From Bradyrhizobium sp. RP6 (GTDB taxonomy: Bacteria; Pseudomonadota; Alphaproteobacteria; Rhizobiales; Xanthobacteraceae): 64,000 bases of DNA. Made by a program: the position numbers and the translations under genes. Numbering within the stretch: the first letter of the stretch is position 1; the number at the start of each line of letters is the position of its first letter. This document shows, piece after piece, positions 1 to 9,578 of the stretch. The notes under the pieces were generated by a model. The model ran no database searches, was not told the origin of the DNA, and worked only from the letters and a program-made list of their open reading frames with translations. The stretch lies in assembly GCF_003837805.1 (NCBI RefSeq), contig NZ_RQIT01000006.1:186001-250000 (forward strand). The letters run 5' to 3'.

Positions 1-26
1 ATTTCGGCCAACCCATGAGCTAGACG

Positions 27-755
27 GTGACGGCGGCGGGGCAAATGCTTCGCCGCTGCATTGCTCTGTCCGGATATCTTGATCGAGAAGGCATCTCGCC
101 GATGGTCGGTTTCCCGCTGCTTCTGATTCCGCTCGCGGTCTACAACATCATCGCCTTCCTGATGCCCAGCGTGTCCTTCTCGGACGTGCTGTTTAATGTG
201 CCGATGATCACGGGCGAGAGCTGGCCGGTCACGCTCGCCGATCTGCTGCTCGCACTCGGTGTGGTGCTGCTGCTGCTCGAAGTGGTCAAGGGCGCGCGGC
301 CGGGCTCGAAATTCCTGATGGATCATTTGCTGTCGCTGATCGTCTTCGGGGCGGCCGCAGCCGAATTCGTGATGTGGCCCAAATTCGGCAACTCTACCTA
401 TTTTCTGCTGGTGCTGCTGGCGATGGCCGACTTCCTTGCCGGCATTGCCCAGCGCACGCGTCGCCGCGTCACCTATGTCGCCGAGACGACGGTGCCGGCG
501 CCACGCAAGGCCAAGCGCCGGGGTGAAGTGCCGGCGGATGATGCGGAGGCCGCCTCCAGGTTCGAGCCTGTGATTGCGCCGCAGCCGGCGCCGGTGGCGC
601 CGCCCGCACCCTCAGCGCAATCCGTCGCCGAATCCGTATTGATGGATCATCCTGCGCCAAAACCGATGCAGGGCTCATCCTCCCCGGAAATTTCCTCGCC
701 CCATCTTCAGCCGGGCAACGGCACGCCGTCGTCCCCTGACGCGCCGCCACGCTGA
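27..755 (+). CDS. Hypothetical membrane protein with Pro-rich C-terminal tail
   Basis: This 242-residue protein has about four hydrophobic segments in its first 140 residues (roughly 28-48, 65-85, 97-118 and 122-140). A charged, then Pro/Ala/Ser-rich tail from about residue 150 to the end is probably cytoplasmic and disordered. I recognise no enzymatic motif. The layout resembles small inner-membrane proteins common in Bradyrhizobium, but I cannot name a family. The start is uncertain: the GTG at 27 opens the longest frame, while ATGs at 45 and 102 are alternatives, and the one at 102 would begin directly at the first membrane segment. The upstream gene lies outside the window. Confidence 0.6.
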   Translation: MTAAGQMLRRCIALSGYLDREGISPMVGFPLLLIPLAVYNIIAFLMPSVSFSDVLFNVPMITGESWPVTLADLLLALGVVLLLLEVVKGARPGSKFLMDHLLSLIVFGAAAAEFVMWPKFGNSTYFLLVLLAMADFLAGIAQRTRRRVTYVAETTVPAPRKAKRRGEVPADDAEAASRFEPVIAPQPAPVAPPAPSAQSVAESVLMDHPAPKPMQGSSSPEISSPHLQPGNGTPSSPDAPPR

Positions 756-831
756 CCGAGCGCGTCGACCTCTTCCGCAAGCGGGGAGCGGCGTAGCGCT
801 CGTGAAGCAACCAATTGTCCTTTAAGCTGGG

Positions 832-1092
832 CTACGCCACCTGTCGCGTCCGGGCGCTGACGCTTCCCAAGGGCCGCTTGCTGCCATAGGCCGTCCGCGC
901 ATCTTCGGAAGAGACGCGGCGGAGCCGGCTGGTCTGGGACGGATGTTCGGCATTGGCGATGAGCTGGGTGACGAAGCTCGGATCGGGGCGCGGCAGCGGC
1001 GCCTTGTGAACCCACTGCAACGTCGGCATCAGCGGCACCAGGGCCGTGCCCATGCCGTTGTCCGCCGCGTCCGATCGATCGGTACTCAACAT
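832..1092 (-). CDS. Small conserved hypothetical protein
   Basis: This 86-residue frame starts at the ATG at 1092; the longer frame starting at 1233 would run back over the upstream region of the next gene. The composition is that of a real soluble protein, with a central R-P-D-P-S-F-V-T-Q-L-I-A segment followed by an Arg-rich stretch. From memory this resembles short conserved Rhizobiales proteins of unknown function; I cannot assign a role. It is convergent with the membrane protein at 27-755 and divergent from the GGDEF/EAL gene at 1314. The competing frames in this interval have shadow-like Arg/Ala/Pro composition. Confidence 0.5.
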   Translation of the reverse strand: MLSTDRSDAADNGMGTALVPLMPTLQWVHKAPLPRPDPSFVTQLIANAEHPSQTSRLRRVSSEDARTAYGSKRPLGSVSARTRQVA

Positions 1093-1313
1093 CGCAATCA
1101 CCGTTGATCCGGCGAGATTGTCGCGTTTCGGGACGCAGGCGCCGGTGCGAGTCCTGTACTCGCAAGGCCTATGCCGACCGAGCCGGTTTGGTTCCCCACG
1201 CCCGGGAAACGTGGTTTCCAAATTGTTTATCAACTTTGCCTAGGGTCGGAGACGAATCTGGCTCTATCCTGTGCCGGATCAGGACTTCTCCACTGTCCCA
1301 GAACGAGGCGATC

Positions 1314-3005
1314 TTGACCCCCACACTGCCGCAAGCCTCCGACATCCTGGCTGCGCTCGGCCAAGCCGTGTTCGCCTGGGACATCGCCAGCGATGCCATC
1401 GTCTGGGGTGAGCAGGTCGCCGGCATCTTTCCCGGCATCCCGGCCGAGCGGCTCGCGACCGGCGCCGAATTCGCCAAGCTGATCGAGCCCGCGCAAACGC
1501 TGCGGACCGCAGCCCTGGCGCAAACCTCCGCAGTGCACGGCGCCGACGGTACCCCCTACCGGGTCGAGTACGGCGTGCGCATGAGCGCCTCCGATCCCGT
1601 GATCTGGGTCGAGGAGACCGGTCGCTGGTTCGCGGGCCCCGATGGCCGCCCCACACGCGCGATCGGCTCCGTCCGCATCAACAACGAGCGCCACGCCCGC
1701 GACGAGGAATTGGCCAAGCTGGCCCGGCTCGATCCACTGACCGGCGAGCTCAACCGCTCCCATCTGCTGGCGGCGCTGGCCGAGGCGATCGAGGAGACGA
1801 GCCGCTTCCGCTCGACCGCGGCCTTCATGCTGGTCGGCATCGACCATCTCGCCCGCGTCAACGACGCCTTCGGCTTCGACGTTGCCGACGCCGTGATCCT
1901 CGATGTCGCCAAGCGCATCCGCACCCGCCTGCGCGGCGGCGACGTGCTCGGGCGCTTCTCCGGCAACAAGTTCGGCCTGATCCTGAAGAACTGTACCGTC
2001 GACGACATGAACGTCGCCGCAGAGCGCTTTCTCATCGGCATCCGCGACGAGGTGGTGCCGACGAAATCCGGCCCGGTTTCGGTCACCGCCTCTATCGGCG
2101 CGGTCAGCCTGCCGCGCTATGCCCGCAACACCGATGAGGCGGTCAACCGCGCCCATGAAACGCTGGACGCCGCCAAGCGCCGCCGCTCCGGCTCGTTCGC
2201 CGCGTGGCGTCCGGATGCCGCGCGCGACGCGCAGCGCCGGGTCAACATCCGCGTCACCGACGAGATCGTCACCGCGCTGAACGAGCGCCGTATCAAGCTC
2301 GCCTATGAGCCGGTGGTCTCGGCCAGCTCGCGCGAACGCGCGTTCCATGAATGCCTGGTGCGGATGGACCAGGGCGACGGCCAGGTGCTGCTCGCGCCCG
2401 ACATCGTGCCGGTCGCCGAGCGCCTCGGCCTGATCCGCCTGGTCGACCACCGCGTGCTCGAGCTCGTGGTCGCCGAGCTCGCCGCTGCGCCCGGCATTTG
2501 CCTCAGCCTCAACATCTCGCCTGATACGACGATGGATCCGGACTGGTGGGCGGGGATCGAATCGCTGATGTTGGCTCATCCCGGCGTTGCCGAGCGGCTG
2601 ATCGTCGAGATCACGGAAACCGTGGCGATTCAGGACATCGATGACGTCCGCGGTTTCGTCACGCGGCTGAAGAATTTCGGCAGCCGCATCGCCATCGACG
2701 ATTTCGGTGCCGGCTACACTTCGTTCCGAAACCTGCGCAAGCTCGGCGTGGATATCGTGAAGATCGACGGCGCCTTCGTGCAGAACATCACCCGCTCCGC
2801 CGACGACCGCGCCTTCGTGCAGACCCTGGTCGACCTCGCCCGCCGCCTCGACATCAAGACCGTCGCCGAATGGGTGCAGGACGAGGAAGCCGCGAGCATG
2901 CTGCGTGAGTGGGGCTGCGACTATATCCAGGGCCGCCTGATCGGGCTCGCCTCAGCCGAGCGGCCGTGGGGCGTGGCCGACAGTGTCTTGCCGGCGGCAA
3001 GCTGA
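1314..3005 (+). CDS. GGDEF/EAL-domain protein with degenerate catalytic motifs
   Basis: The protein (563 residues) has a PAS-like N-terminal region (about 1-110), a GGDEF domain (about 140-290) and an EAL domain (about 310-555). The GGDEF signature is replaced by S-G-N-K-F at residues 216-220, so cyclase activity is unlikely. The EAL motif reads E-C-L at 346-348, but the downstream D-D-F-G and Q-G motifs remain, so c-di-GMP binding or residual phosphodiesterase activity is possible. The start chosen is the TTG at 1314, preceded by a GAGG-type ribosome site; the open frame runs up to 1104, but that extension looks non-coding. The gene is monocistronic and probably acts as a c-di-GMP effector or phosphodiesterase. 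Confidence 0.85.
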   Translation: MTPTLPQASDILAALGQAVFAWDIASDAIVWGEQVAGIFPGIPAERLATGAEFAKLIEPAQTLRTAALAQTSAVHGADGTPYRVEYGVRMSASDPVIWVEETGRWFAGPDGRPTRAIGSVRINNERHARDEELAKLARLDPLTGELNRSHLLAALAEAIEETSRFRSTAAFMLVGIDHLARVNDAFGFDVADAVILDVAKRIRTRLRGGDVLGRFSGNKFGLILKNCTVDDMNVAAERFLIGIRDEVVPTKSGPVSVTASIGAVSLPRYARNTDEAVNRAHETLDAAKRRRSGSFAAWRPDAARDAQRRVNIRVTDEIVTALNERRIKLAYEPVVSASSRERAFHECLVRMDQGDGQVLLAPDIVPVAERLGLIRLVDHRVLELVVAELAAAPGICLSLNISPDTTMDPDWWAGIESLMLAHPGVAERLIVEITETVAIQDIDDVRGFVTRLKNFGSRIAIDDFGAGYTSFRNLRKLGVDIVKIDGAFVQNITRSADDRAFVQTLVDLARRLDIKTVAEWVQDEEAASMLREWGCDYIQGRLIGLASAERPWGVADSVLPAAS

Positions 3006-3012
3006 TGAAGCG

Positions 3013-3100
3013 TAGGTTGGGTTGGCCGAAGGCGTAACCCACCACTTTACTATCCGCGTCGAGAGAGAAGCGGTGGATTGCGCCTTCGGCTAATCCATCC
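3013..3100. repeat. Dispersed palindromic repeat between convergent genes
   Basis: Two imperfect inverted arms, about 3014-3042 (core GGCCGAAGGCGTAACCCACC) and 3072-3100 (core CGCCTTCGGCTAATCC), flank a short spacer. The same kind of element recurs at 33485-33600 and, partially, near 47192-47226. It lies in the gap between the convergent GGDEF/EAL and tctA genes and could fold as a bidirectional terminator. Confidence 0.65.
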
Positions 3101-3110
3101 TGCAGAACCT

Positions 3111-4619
3111 TCACGCCCCCTCATCCAATGCCACCAGCTCGCGCTTCTTGCGCAGCGACGGCAGCAGCGGTGCGATCAGCAGCACGAGCGCCAGCGTCAG
3201 GCACACCCCCGAGATCGGCCGCTGCACGAAGGTCCAGAGATCGCCCTGCGACAGGATCAGCGATTTGCGCAGATTGTTCTCCATCATCGGCCCCAGCACG
3301 AAGGCGAGCACCAGTGGCGCCGGCTCATAGCCGAACTTGCGCATGAAATAGCCGATGATCCCGAACGCGATCATCACATAGACGTCGAACACGTTGTTGC
3401 TCGAGCAGTAGACGCCGAGGATCGTGAACAGGATGATCAGGGGAAACAGGATGTTGTAGGGCAGCTTGAGCAGCTGCACCCACATGCCGATCATCGGCAG
3501 GTTCAGGATCAGCAGCATGACGTTGCCGATATACATGCTGGCGACGATGCCCCAGAACAGGCCGGGGTTCTGCGTGATCAGCAGCGGTCCCGGCTGCAGC
3601 CCGTGAATGACGAATGCCCCCAGCAGCAGCGCCATCACCACGTTTGGCGGGATGCCGAGCGTCATCAGCGGAATGAAGGCGCCGCCCGCCGCGGCGTTGT
3701 TGGCCGACTCGGGTCCCGCGACGCCTTCGATCGCGCCATGGCCGAAACGCTCGGGCGTCTTCGATAGCCGCTTCTCCAGCGCGTAGGAGGCGAATGACGC
3801 CACCACCGCGCCGCCGCCCGGCAGGATGCCGAGGAAAAAGCCCAGGATCGTGCCGCGGCCAACCGGACCTGCGCTCGCCTTCCAGTCCTCTTTGCTGGGC
3901 AGGAGATGCGTGATCTTGGTGTTGATGATGTCGCGCTTGATCGCCTGCTCGGTGTTGAGCAGCACCTCGGCAACGCCGAACAGGCCCATCACGACGGGCA
4001 CGAGGCCGATGCCGTCGATCAGCTCCATACGGCCAAAGGTCAGCCGCGGCTGCGCGGTGATGCTGTCGAGCCCGACCAGCCCGAGCACGACGCCGATGCA
4101 CGCCATCAGCAGTGCCTTCGGCATCGATCCCTGGGTGAGGAAGGTGAGGACGACGAGGCCGAGCACCATCAGGCTGAAATACTCGGCCGGGCCGAACGCG
4201 ATCGCGACGCTGGCGAGCTTCGGCGCCACCAGCATCAAGGCGACCAGCGCAAACGTGCCGGCGGCGAAAGAGCCGAAGGCGGAGATGCCGAGCGCGGGGC
4301 CCGCACGGCCCTGTTTCGCCATCTGGTGGCCGTCGATGCAGGTGACGACGGAGGCTGCTTCGCCGGGGATGTTGACCAGGATCGAGGTGGTCGAGCCGCC
4401 ATACATCGAGCCGTAGTAGATGCCGGCCATCATGATGATGCCGGATTCCGGCGTCCCCGACAGTGTCACGGGCAGCAGCAGCGACATCGCCGAGATCGGC
4501 CCGATGCCCGGCAGCACGCCGACCAGCGTGCCAATGAAGACGCCGATGAAGCAGTAGAGCAAGTTGATCGGCAGCAGCGCGACGCCGAATCCATGCGCGA
4601 CGTTGACAAGCGTATCCAT
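3111..4619 (-). CDS. tctA: Tripartite tricarboxylate transporter, large permease TctA
   Basis: The 502-residue protein has the length and hydrophobicity of TctA, with about twelve membrane segments. It carries the family's Gly/Pro-rich N-terminal loop (G-V-L-P-G-I-G-P near residue 36) and a second repeat of the same loop (G-I-L-P-G-G-G-A near residue 264). TctA is the large membrane channel of a secondary, binding-protein-dependent importer for citrate or other carboxylates. It starts 4 bases after the tctB stop and closes a tctC-tctB-tctA operon read leftward. The substrate cannot be read from the sequence. Confidence 0.95.
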   Translation of the reverse strand: MDTLVNVAHGFGVALLPINLLYCFIGVFIGTLVGVLPGIGPISAMSLLLPVTLSGTPESGIIMMAGIYYGSMYGGSTTSILVNIPGEAASVVTCIDGHQMAKQGRAGPALGISAFGSFAAGTFALVALMLVAPKLASVAIAFGPAEYFSLMVLGLVVLTFLTQGSMPKALLMACIGVVLGLVGLDSITAQPRLTFGRMELIDGIGLVPVVMGLFGVAEVLLNTEQAIKRDIINTKITHLLPSKEDWKASAGPVGRGTILGFFLGILPGGGAVVASFASYALEKRLSKTPERFGHGAIEGVAGPESANNAAAGGAFIPLMTLGIPPNVVMALLLGAFVIHGLQPGPLLITQNPGLFWGIVASMYIGNVMLLILNLPMIGMWVQLLKLPYNILFPLIILFTILGVYCSSNNVFDVYVMIAFGIIGYFMRKFGYEPAPLVLAFVLGPMMENNLRKSLILSQGDLWTFVQRPISGVCLTLALVLLIAPLLPSLRKKRELVALDEGA

Positions 4620-4623
4620 GCGG

Positions 4624-5109
4624 TCAACCGATCCCGAACAGGCCTGAGGGCAGTTGGATCAAGAGCAGGCGCTTGAGCACCCACCACATGCCTGAGGGCA
4701 CCAGCACCGCGATCGGAATCGCAAGGGTCCATCGCACCGGATCGATCAGCCGTAACAGCAGCAGCATCAGCGGGATCGACGATAGCAGGAAGCCCAGCGG
4801 CTCCAGCGCAAAGGCGAATGCCGTGAGGCAGGCGATGAGGAGAAGCGGCTTGCTCCATCGCACGTTCTCCCAGCGCGAGGCCAGCGTCGGCCCGCCCTCG
4901 GTGATCGCCGAGACGATGATGGCGCCTGCGAACACGCACATCAGGATGCCTGTATAGAACAGAACGTAGCCCGAGCCGGGATCGTTGATGGTGCCGAGCC
5001 TGAGCTTCAAGCCCGACCAGATCACGAAGCCGCCAAGCGCGAGCCCGATCAGACCGCCCCAGAGCTCGGAGTTGTTGAGGCGGAGTTTGACGGGGGTGTC
5101 GTTGTTCAT
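4624..5109 (-). CDS. tctB: Tripartite tricarboxylate transporter, small permease TctB
   Basis: This 161-residue protein has four predicted membrane helices, typical of the small TctB subunit that pairs with TctA. The ATG at 5109 gives the standard N-terminus: a short polar segment, then the first helix at about residue 14. The frame stays open to 5217, but that extension falls in the repeat-containing spacer and is Arg/Pro-rich. The gene sits between the binding protein and TctA, 4 bases from tctA, so the two are surely cotranscribed and probably translationally coupled. Confidence 0.9.
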   Translation of the reverse strand: MNNDTPVKLRLNNSELWGGLIGLALGGFVIWSGLKLRLGTINDPGSGYVLFYTGILMCVFAGAIIVSAITEGGPTLASRWENVRWSKPLLLIACLTAFAFALEPLGFLLSSIPLMLLLLRLIDPVRWTLAIPIAVLVPSGMWWVLKRLLLIQLPSGLFGIG

Positions 5110-5212
5110 GTGAAACGCCTTGAGATCACCGTCTTCCTCTGCGCAACGGCGGAGCCGTTGTCGCTGAGGTGGCGGAGCGCAGGGTAGCCCTCGAAGGGCG
5201 ACGGTGCCCCGA

Positions 5213-5260
5213 TCCATCCTTCGAGGCGAGCCGCAAGTGCGGCTCGCACCTCAGGATGAC
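5213..5260. repeat. Palindromic repeat in the tctC-tctB spacer
   Basis: A perfect 9-base stem (5227-5235 against 5238-5246, loop AG) is nested in outer arms ATCCTTCGAGG / CCTCAGGAT. It is a rhizobial REP-like element in the 175-base spacer. Its position after the highly expressed binding-protein gene suggests mRNA stabilisation or attenuation. Confidence 0.6.
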
Positions 5261-5284
5261 GACAGCATTTTGTGGCGAGGCCAG

Positions 5285-6262
5285 CTATTTCTTCGCAAGC
5301 CCGAGCGTCTCGATCACCTTGCGCTCGGACGCCGTGACCTCGACGACGAACTTCTTGTAGTCCTCCGTGTTCTTGTAGTTCGGAACCATGTCGTATTTGG
5401 CGAGCGTCGCCACCACTGCCGGGTCTTCGATCGCCTTCTTGAAGGCATCGTGCAGCTTGGCGACGATCTTGGGATCCATGCCCTTCGGACCAGCGATGCC
5501 GAACGGGGAATCATAGACCATGGGATAGCCGAGCTCCTTCAGCGTCGGCACATCCGGGTAGTTTGGCGAGCGTGCGCCGGTCCACACCATCAAGAGCCGC
5601 AGCTTGCCGGCGTCGACCAGTGGTCGCCATCCCGTTGAGTCGGCCTGCAGCATCGTGTGCTGTCCCAGCACGGCTGCGTTGGTCTCCGCGCCGCCCTTGA
5701 AAGGGACTTGCGTCAGCTTGATGCCGGACATCCCCGCGATCTGCTCCATGCCGATATGCAGCGAAGTGCCGGCGCCCGGCGTGGCGTAGGTCACTTTGCC
5801 CGGGTTTGCCTTGGCGAACTCCACCACGTCCTTCCAGCTCTTGAACTGCGACTCCGCACTGGTCGTCACACCAAAGGTGTAGCCGGTGAGATGGACGATA
5901 TAGCTGAAGTCCTTCGCCGGATCCCATGATACCTCCTGCATCAGCGGCAGGCGGAAGACGGTGATCGGGATCTGCGAGATGGTGTAGCCATCAGGCTTCG
6001 CTGCCGCGGCCATGGTCGCAGGTCCCACCGTGCCGCCGCCGCCGGCCTTGTTGTCGACCACGATCGGCTGACCCAGGATCTTCGAGGCGCTGTCGGCGAT
6101 CGCGCGCATCGAGATATCGGTCGATCCGCCGGCCGGCCATGGCACGATCAAGGTGATCGGCTTGCTGGGATAGTCCTGCGCATTCGCAGCAGTAGAGAGC
6201 AATGCGCCCATGACAGCGTGCACCGCGGCAAATGCGATCGTCTTCAGCCCGTATCCTGACAT
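5285..6262 (-). CDS. tctC: TctC-type (Bug family) extracytoplasmic solute receptor
   Basis: The 325-residue protein has a cleavable signal peptide (hydrophobic residues 8-28, probable cut after A-N-A-Q). The Bug/TctC fold signatures follow: Y-P-S-K-P-I-T-L-I-V-P-W near residues 31-42, then P-A-G-G-S-T-D, and N-K-A-G-G-G-G-T near 70. It binds a carboxylate in the periplasm and delivers it to TctAB. A strong ribosome site (GAGGGAGG) lies 7 bases before the ATG. It is the first gene of the operon. No tctDE two-component pair is adjacent, so regulation is not evident here. Confidence 0.93.
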   Translation of the reverse strand: MSGYGLKTIAFAAVHAVMGALLSTAANAQDYPSKPITLIVPWPAGGSTDISMRAIADSASKILGQPIVVDNKAGGGGTVGPATMAAAAKPDGYTISQIPITVFRLPLMQEVSWDPAKDFSYIVHLTGYTFGVTTSAESQFKSWKDVVEFAKANPGKVTYATPGAGTSLHIGMEQIAGMSGIKLTQVPFKGGAETNAAVLGQHTMLQADSTGWRPLVDAGKLRLLMVWTGARSPNYPDVPTLKELGYPMVYDSPFGIAGPKGMDPKIVAKLHDAFKKAIEDPAVVATLAKYDMVPNYKNTEDYKKFVVEVTASERKVIETLGLAKK

Positions 6263-6463
6263 CGAAACGCCTCCCTCGCAGCGGCCCCTTTGGGCCGCGG
6301 CCTCTTGTTCTTGAGACGATTGTTCCTGAAATCGAGGGAGAAGAAAAGCGCATTGCGCGGACCGCGCACGGCGGTCGGTCGGTCAATGCCGGCGGAGCCG
6401 GCACATGCGACAATTCGTCGTTCGGTCGCGTGCCGAGAGACGGAATTTGAGGAGGCGAAGCCG

Positions 6464-9331
6464 TTAAGCCACGCGCCGGACCATGTTCAGCCTCTCGATG
6501 GTGCGGCCGACCTCCGATGCGAGACAGGGCTTGCCGAAATAATAGCCTTGCACAGCAGTGCAGCCGCATTCGCGGACGAAATCGAGTTGCTCCTCGGTCT
6601 CCACCCCCTCCGCGGTCGTCTCGACGCCGAGCACGGAGCCGAGGCTTGCGATCGTTCGGACGATGGCAACGCTTTCCGGGCTTTCGCCGAGCGTGCCGAC
6701 GAAGGAGCGGTCGATCTTGATGCGGTCGAAGGGAAACTTGCGCAAATAGCTCAGCGAGGAATAGCCAACGCCAAAATCGTCGAGGCTGACGCGCACCCCT
6801 AACGTGCGGAGCTGGTGCAGGATCTCGATCGTCGCCTCGCTGTCATCGAGCAGCGCCGTCTCCGTGACCTCGAGCTCGAGCCGCTGCGGCGGCAGGCCGG
6901 CTTCCGCAAGTGCACTCGTGACCATCGCCACCAGCCCGCGCGAGCGGAACTGCACCGGAGACAGGTTCACCGCGACGGTGATATCGGGCCACGACGCAGC
7001 GGCCGCGCAGGCCGTGCGCAGCACCCATTCGCCGATGGGTACGATCAGCCCGTTTTCCTCCGCAATCGGAATGAACTCGGCTGGAGAGACGAAGCCACGC
7101 GAGGGGTGTTTCCAGCGCAGCAGTGCCTCGAAGCCGGTGAGCTCGGAGGAATCGAGCCGCATCTGCGGCTGAAACACCAGGTGGAATTCACGTCCTTCGA
7201 GCGCGCCGCCCAGATCCTGCTCCAGCGCGTGTCGGCTGCGTGCCTCTTCCTCCATCTCGGGCTCGAACAGCTGATAGGCTCCGCGCCCGTTGGCCTTGGC
7301 CTGGTACAGCGCGAGGTCGGCGCATTTCATCAGCTCGTCGGCATCGAGCCCATGGTCGGGTGCGATCGCGATGCCGACAGAGACGCCGACATGGATCGAC
7401 TGGCTCTCCAGCGGCGGCGGATGACCGATGATGTCGACAAGGCGGCGGGCAAGCTCCTCGGCCGATTGCGGCTGCGGTCCGCGCTGGAGGATGGCGAACT
7501 CGTCGCCGCCGAGGCGGGCGACGGTATCGTGCTCTCCGACATTCTCCTTCAGGCGTGCTGCGACCCAGCGCAGCAGGCGGTCGCCTGCGGCATGGCCGAG
7601 ACGATCGTTGACGGTCTTGAAGTTGTCGAGGTCGAAGCACAGCACGGCCATCGCGCCGCCGGCGATCGCGACCTGGTTCAGTCCTTCGCCCATCTTCTCG
7701 CGGAACAGCGTGCGGTTGGGCAGGTCGGTGAGCGAATCGTGCTGCGCCATATGCGCCACCCGGGCCTGGGCCTTGTGACGCTCGGTGACGTCCTCGTAGG
7801 TGACGACCCAGCCGCCGTGCTCCATCCGCTTGTGATTGAGCTTGATGATGCGGCCGTCGCTCAAATGGCGGTGCAGCGTGTGCTCGCCCTCGCGCAGCCT
7901 CTCGACGTAGTCGGCATAGAGCTTGGCGCCGGTCATGTTCGGATGAATGCCGAGCTCGCAGCTTTGCTCCATGATCTCCCGCATCGAGACGCCTGGCTTC
8001 ACGATCTCCGGCGACAATCCGTACATCTCGATGTAGCGGCGGTTGCAAACGATCACGCGCAGGCTGGCGTCGAGCATGCACAGGCCCTGGCTCATGTTGT
8101 TCAGGGCTGCGTCGAACCGGCGGTACTGTTCGCTCAGCTGCTCGATCGCGCGCTCGCGCTCGGTAATGTCCTCGTAGGTGGCGACGAAGCCGCCTTCGGC
8201 CAGCGCGCAATAGCGCACCGAGACCACGGTGCCGTTCGCCATGCGCCGGCGCATCGGCGATGAATCGCGGTTCGCAATGCTCGTGCTGGCAGCTTCGAGA
8301 AGCTGTTGCGGACTGTATTCGGAGGCGAATGCGCCCTTCGCCATCGAACGCTCTATCAGCTCGGCGAGATGCGTGCCGGGCCTGGTCTCCTCCGGCGACA
8401 GCCGGTAGATCTTGCGGTAGGTGGTGTTGCAGACGCGAAGGCGCATGTCGCTGTCGTAGAAGGCGAGCCCGTGCGCCATGTTCTCCAGCGCCGCATCGAG
8501 GATGAAGTTCTGCTGCCTCAGCGCTTCCTCGTATTGCAGCCGCTCCGTGACGTCCTCGTGCACCGTCACCCAGCCGCCGTCGGGCAGGAAACGGGAGACC
8601 GCCTGGACCATCCTTCCGTCGTAACGCATCACCAGCAGGGTTTTCGCCTTCCTGCGGCGCACATCTTCCAGCCGGCTCTCGTGAAATTCGTCGCTCGACA
8701 TGCCCGGCAGGTTGCCCCGCGACATCCAGTGCTCGATCACCGTGCAATGCGGAACGCCCGGCTTCACGATCTCGGGATCGAGGTCGTAGAGCTTCAGGAA
8801 CCTTTCGTTGCAGACGACGACGCGGCTGTCGACGTCGTACATGATGAGGCCGTGGGACATGTTGGCGAGCGCGTGCTGGCTCCGTTCGGTCTGCACGTGC
8901 AATTCCGCTTCGAGCCGGGCGAGGCGGCTGACATCGTCGCATATCGTCATCCAGCCGCCGCCGGGCAGCGGCTTCAGCTCGAGCGACATGACGAGGCCGC
9001 TCGCCAGCCGCTGCTCGGTTCGGAACGGCTTGCCCGCGGCGATCTGCGCGATCCGCGCCGAATACAACGCGTCGAGCTCACCTTGCGGAAAGTTGCCGCG
9101 CCTCGCGCTATGCGCGAGCACCTCGCGGTAGCTCGTGCCAATGCGTACGATGTCGGCCGACATGTCGAACAGCGTGAGGTACCGCTGGTTCACCAGCACG
9201 ATCCGGTTGTCGGCATCGTAGACGCAGACGCCCTGCTCCATGTGGTCGAGCGCAAGCTGGCTCAGCGCGACCAGGGCGTCCGGGCCCCGCTCGCGGCGTG
9301 CATCAGGCTCGTTGTCGCGGGTCGACATCAT
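6464..9331 (-). CDS. Multi-PAS diguanylate cyclase/phosphodiesterase
   Basis: The 955-residue protein is soluble, with no clear membrane segment. It carries about four consecutive PAS domains (roughly 20-130, 140-250, 265-375 and 390-505), each opening with a repeated motif of the type N-M-S-Q/H-G-L, which points to internal duplication. An intact GGDEF domain (G-G-D-E-F present) and an intact EAL domain follow (E-A-L-L-R, D-D-F-G-V-G-Y, A-E-G-V-E). It should therefore be able to make and degrade c-di-GMP in response to signals sensed by the PAS array. A second ATG lies one codon downstream of the chosen one. It stands alone, 247 bases downstream of the aminoacyl-carrier cluster on the same strand. 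Confidence 0.92.
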   Translation of the reverse strand: MMSTRDNEPDARRERGPDALVALSQLALDHMEQGVCVYDADNRIVLVNQRYLTLFDMSADIVRIGTSYREVLAHSARRGNFPQGELDALYSARIAQIAAGKPFRTEQRLASGLVMSLELKPLPGGGWMTICDDVSRLARLEAELHVQTERSQHALANMSHGLIMYDVDSRVVVCNERFLKLYDLDPEIVKPGVPHCTVIEHWMSRGNLPGMSSDEFHESRLEDVRRRKAKTLLVMRYDGRMVQAVSRFLPDGGWVTVHEDVTERLQYEEALRQQNFILDAALENMAHGLAFYDSDMRLRVCNTTYRKIYRLSPEETRPGTHLAELIERSMAKGAFASEYSPQQLLEAASTSIANRDSSPMRRRMANGTVVSVRYCALAEGGFVATYEDITERERAIEQLSEQYRRFDAALNNMSQGLCMLDASLRVIVCNRRYIEMYGLSPEIVKPGVSMREIMEQSCELGIHPNMTGAKLYADYVERLREGEHTLHRHLSDGRIIKLNHKRMEHGGWVVTYEDVTERHKAQARVAHMAQHDSLTDLPNRTLFREKMGEGLNQVAIAGGAMAVLCFDLDNFKTVNDRLGHAAGDRLLRWVAARLKENVGEHDTVARLGGDEFAILQRGPQPQSAEELARRLVDIIGHPPPLESQSIHVGVSVGIAIAPDHGLDADELMKCADLALYQAKANGRGAYQLFEPEMEEEARSRHALEQDLGGALEGREFHLVFQPQMRLDSSELTGFEALLRWKHPSRGFVSPAEFIPIAEENGLIVPIGEWVLRTACAAAASWPDITVAVNLSPVQFRSRGLVAMVTSALAEAGLPPQRLELEVTETALLDDSEATIEILHQLRTLGVRVSLDDFGVGYSSLSYLRKFPFDRIKIDRSFVGTLGESPESVAIVRTIASLGSVLGVETTAEGVETEEQLDFVRECGCTAVQGYYFGKPCLASEVGRTIERLNMVRRVA

Positions 9332-9578
9332 GGGGTCGGCGGGACCTTGGCGGGCAATAGACTTGACGCAACCTATTTCAGCGGCCGAGGGTAGCGAAGA
9401 GGCCGGAAAATTCCCTTAAGCGCAGTAGTTTACGGAGGGTGACCGGCGGTGGTGAGAGAGCGCGCAAATGGCCAGCTGACAAGGCGATAGCCTGCAGCTG
9501 GATGCGCGGAGCCAGATTTGCGGGCGACCGTTCCCGCATGTCGCTGCGCTCATGCGAGCTGCAGGGCCAAGCGCTGCC

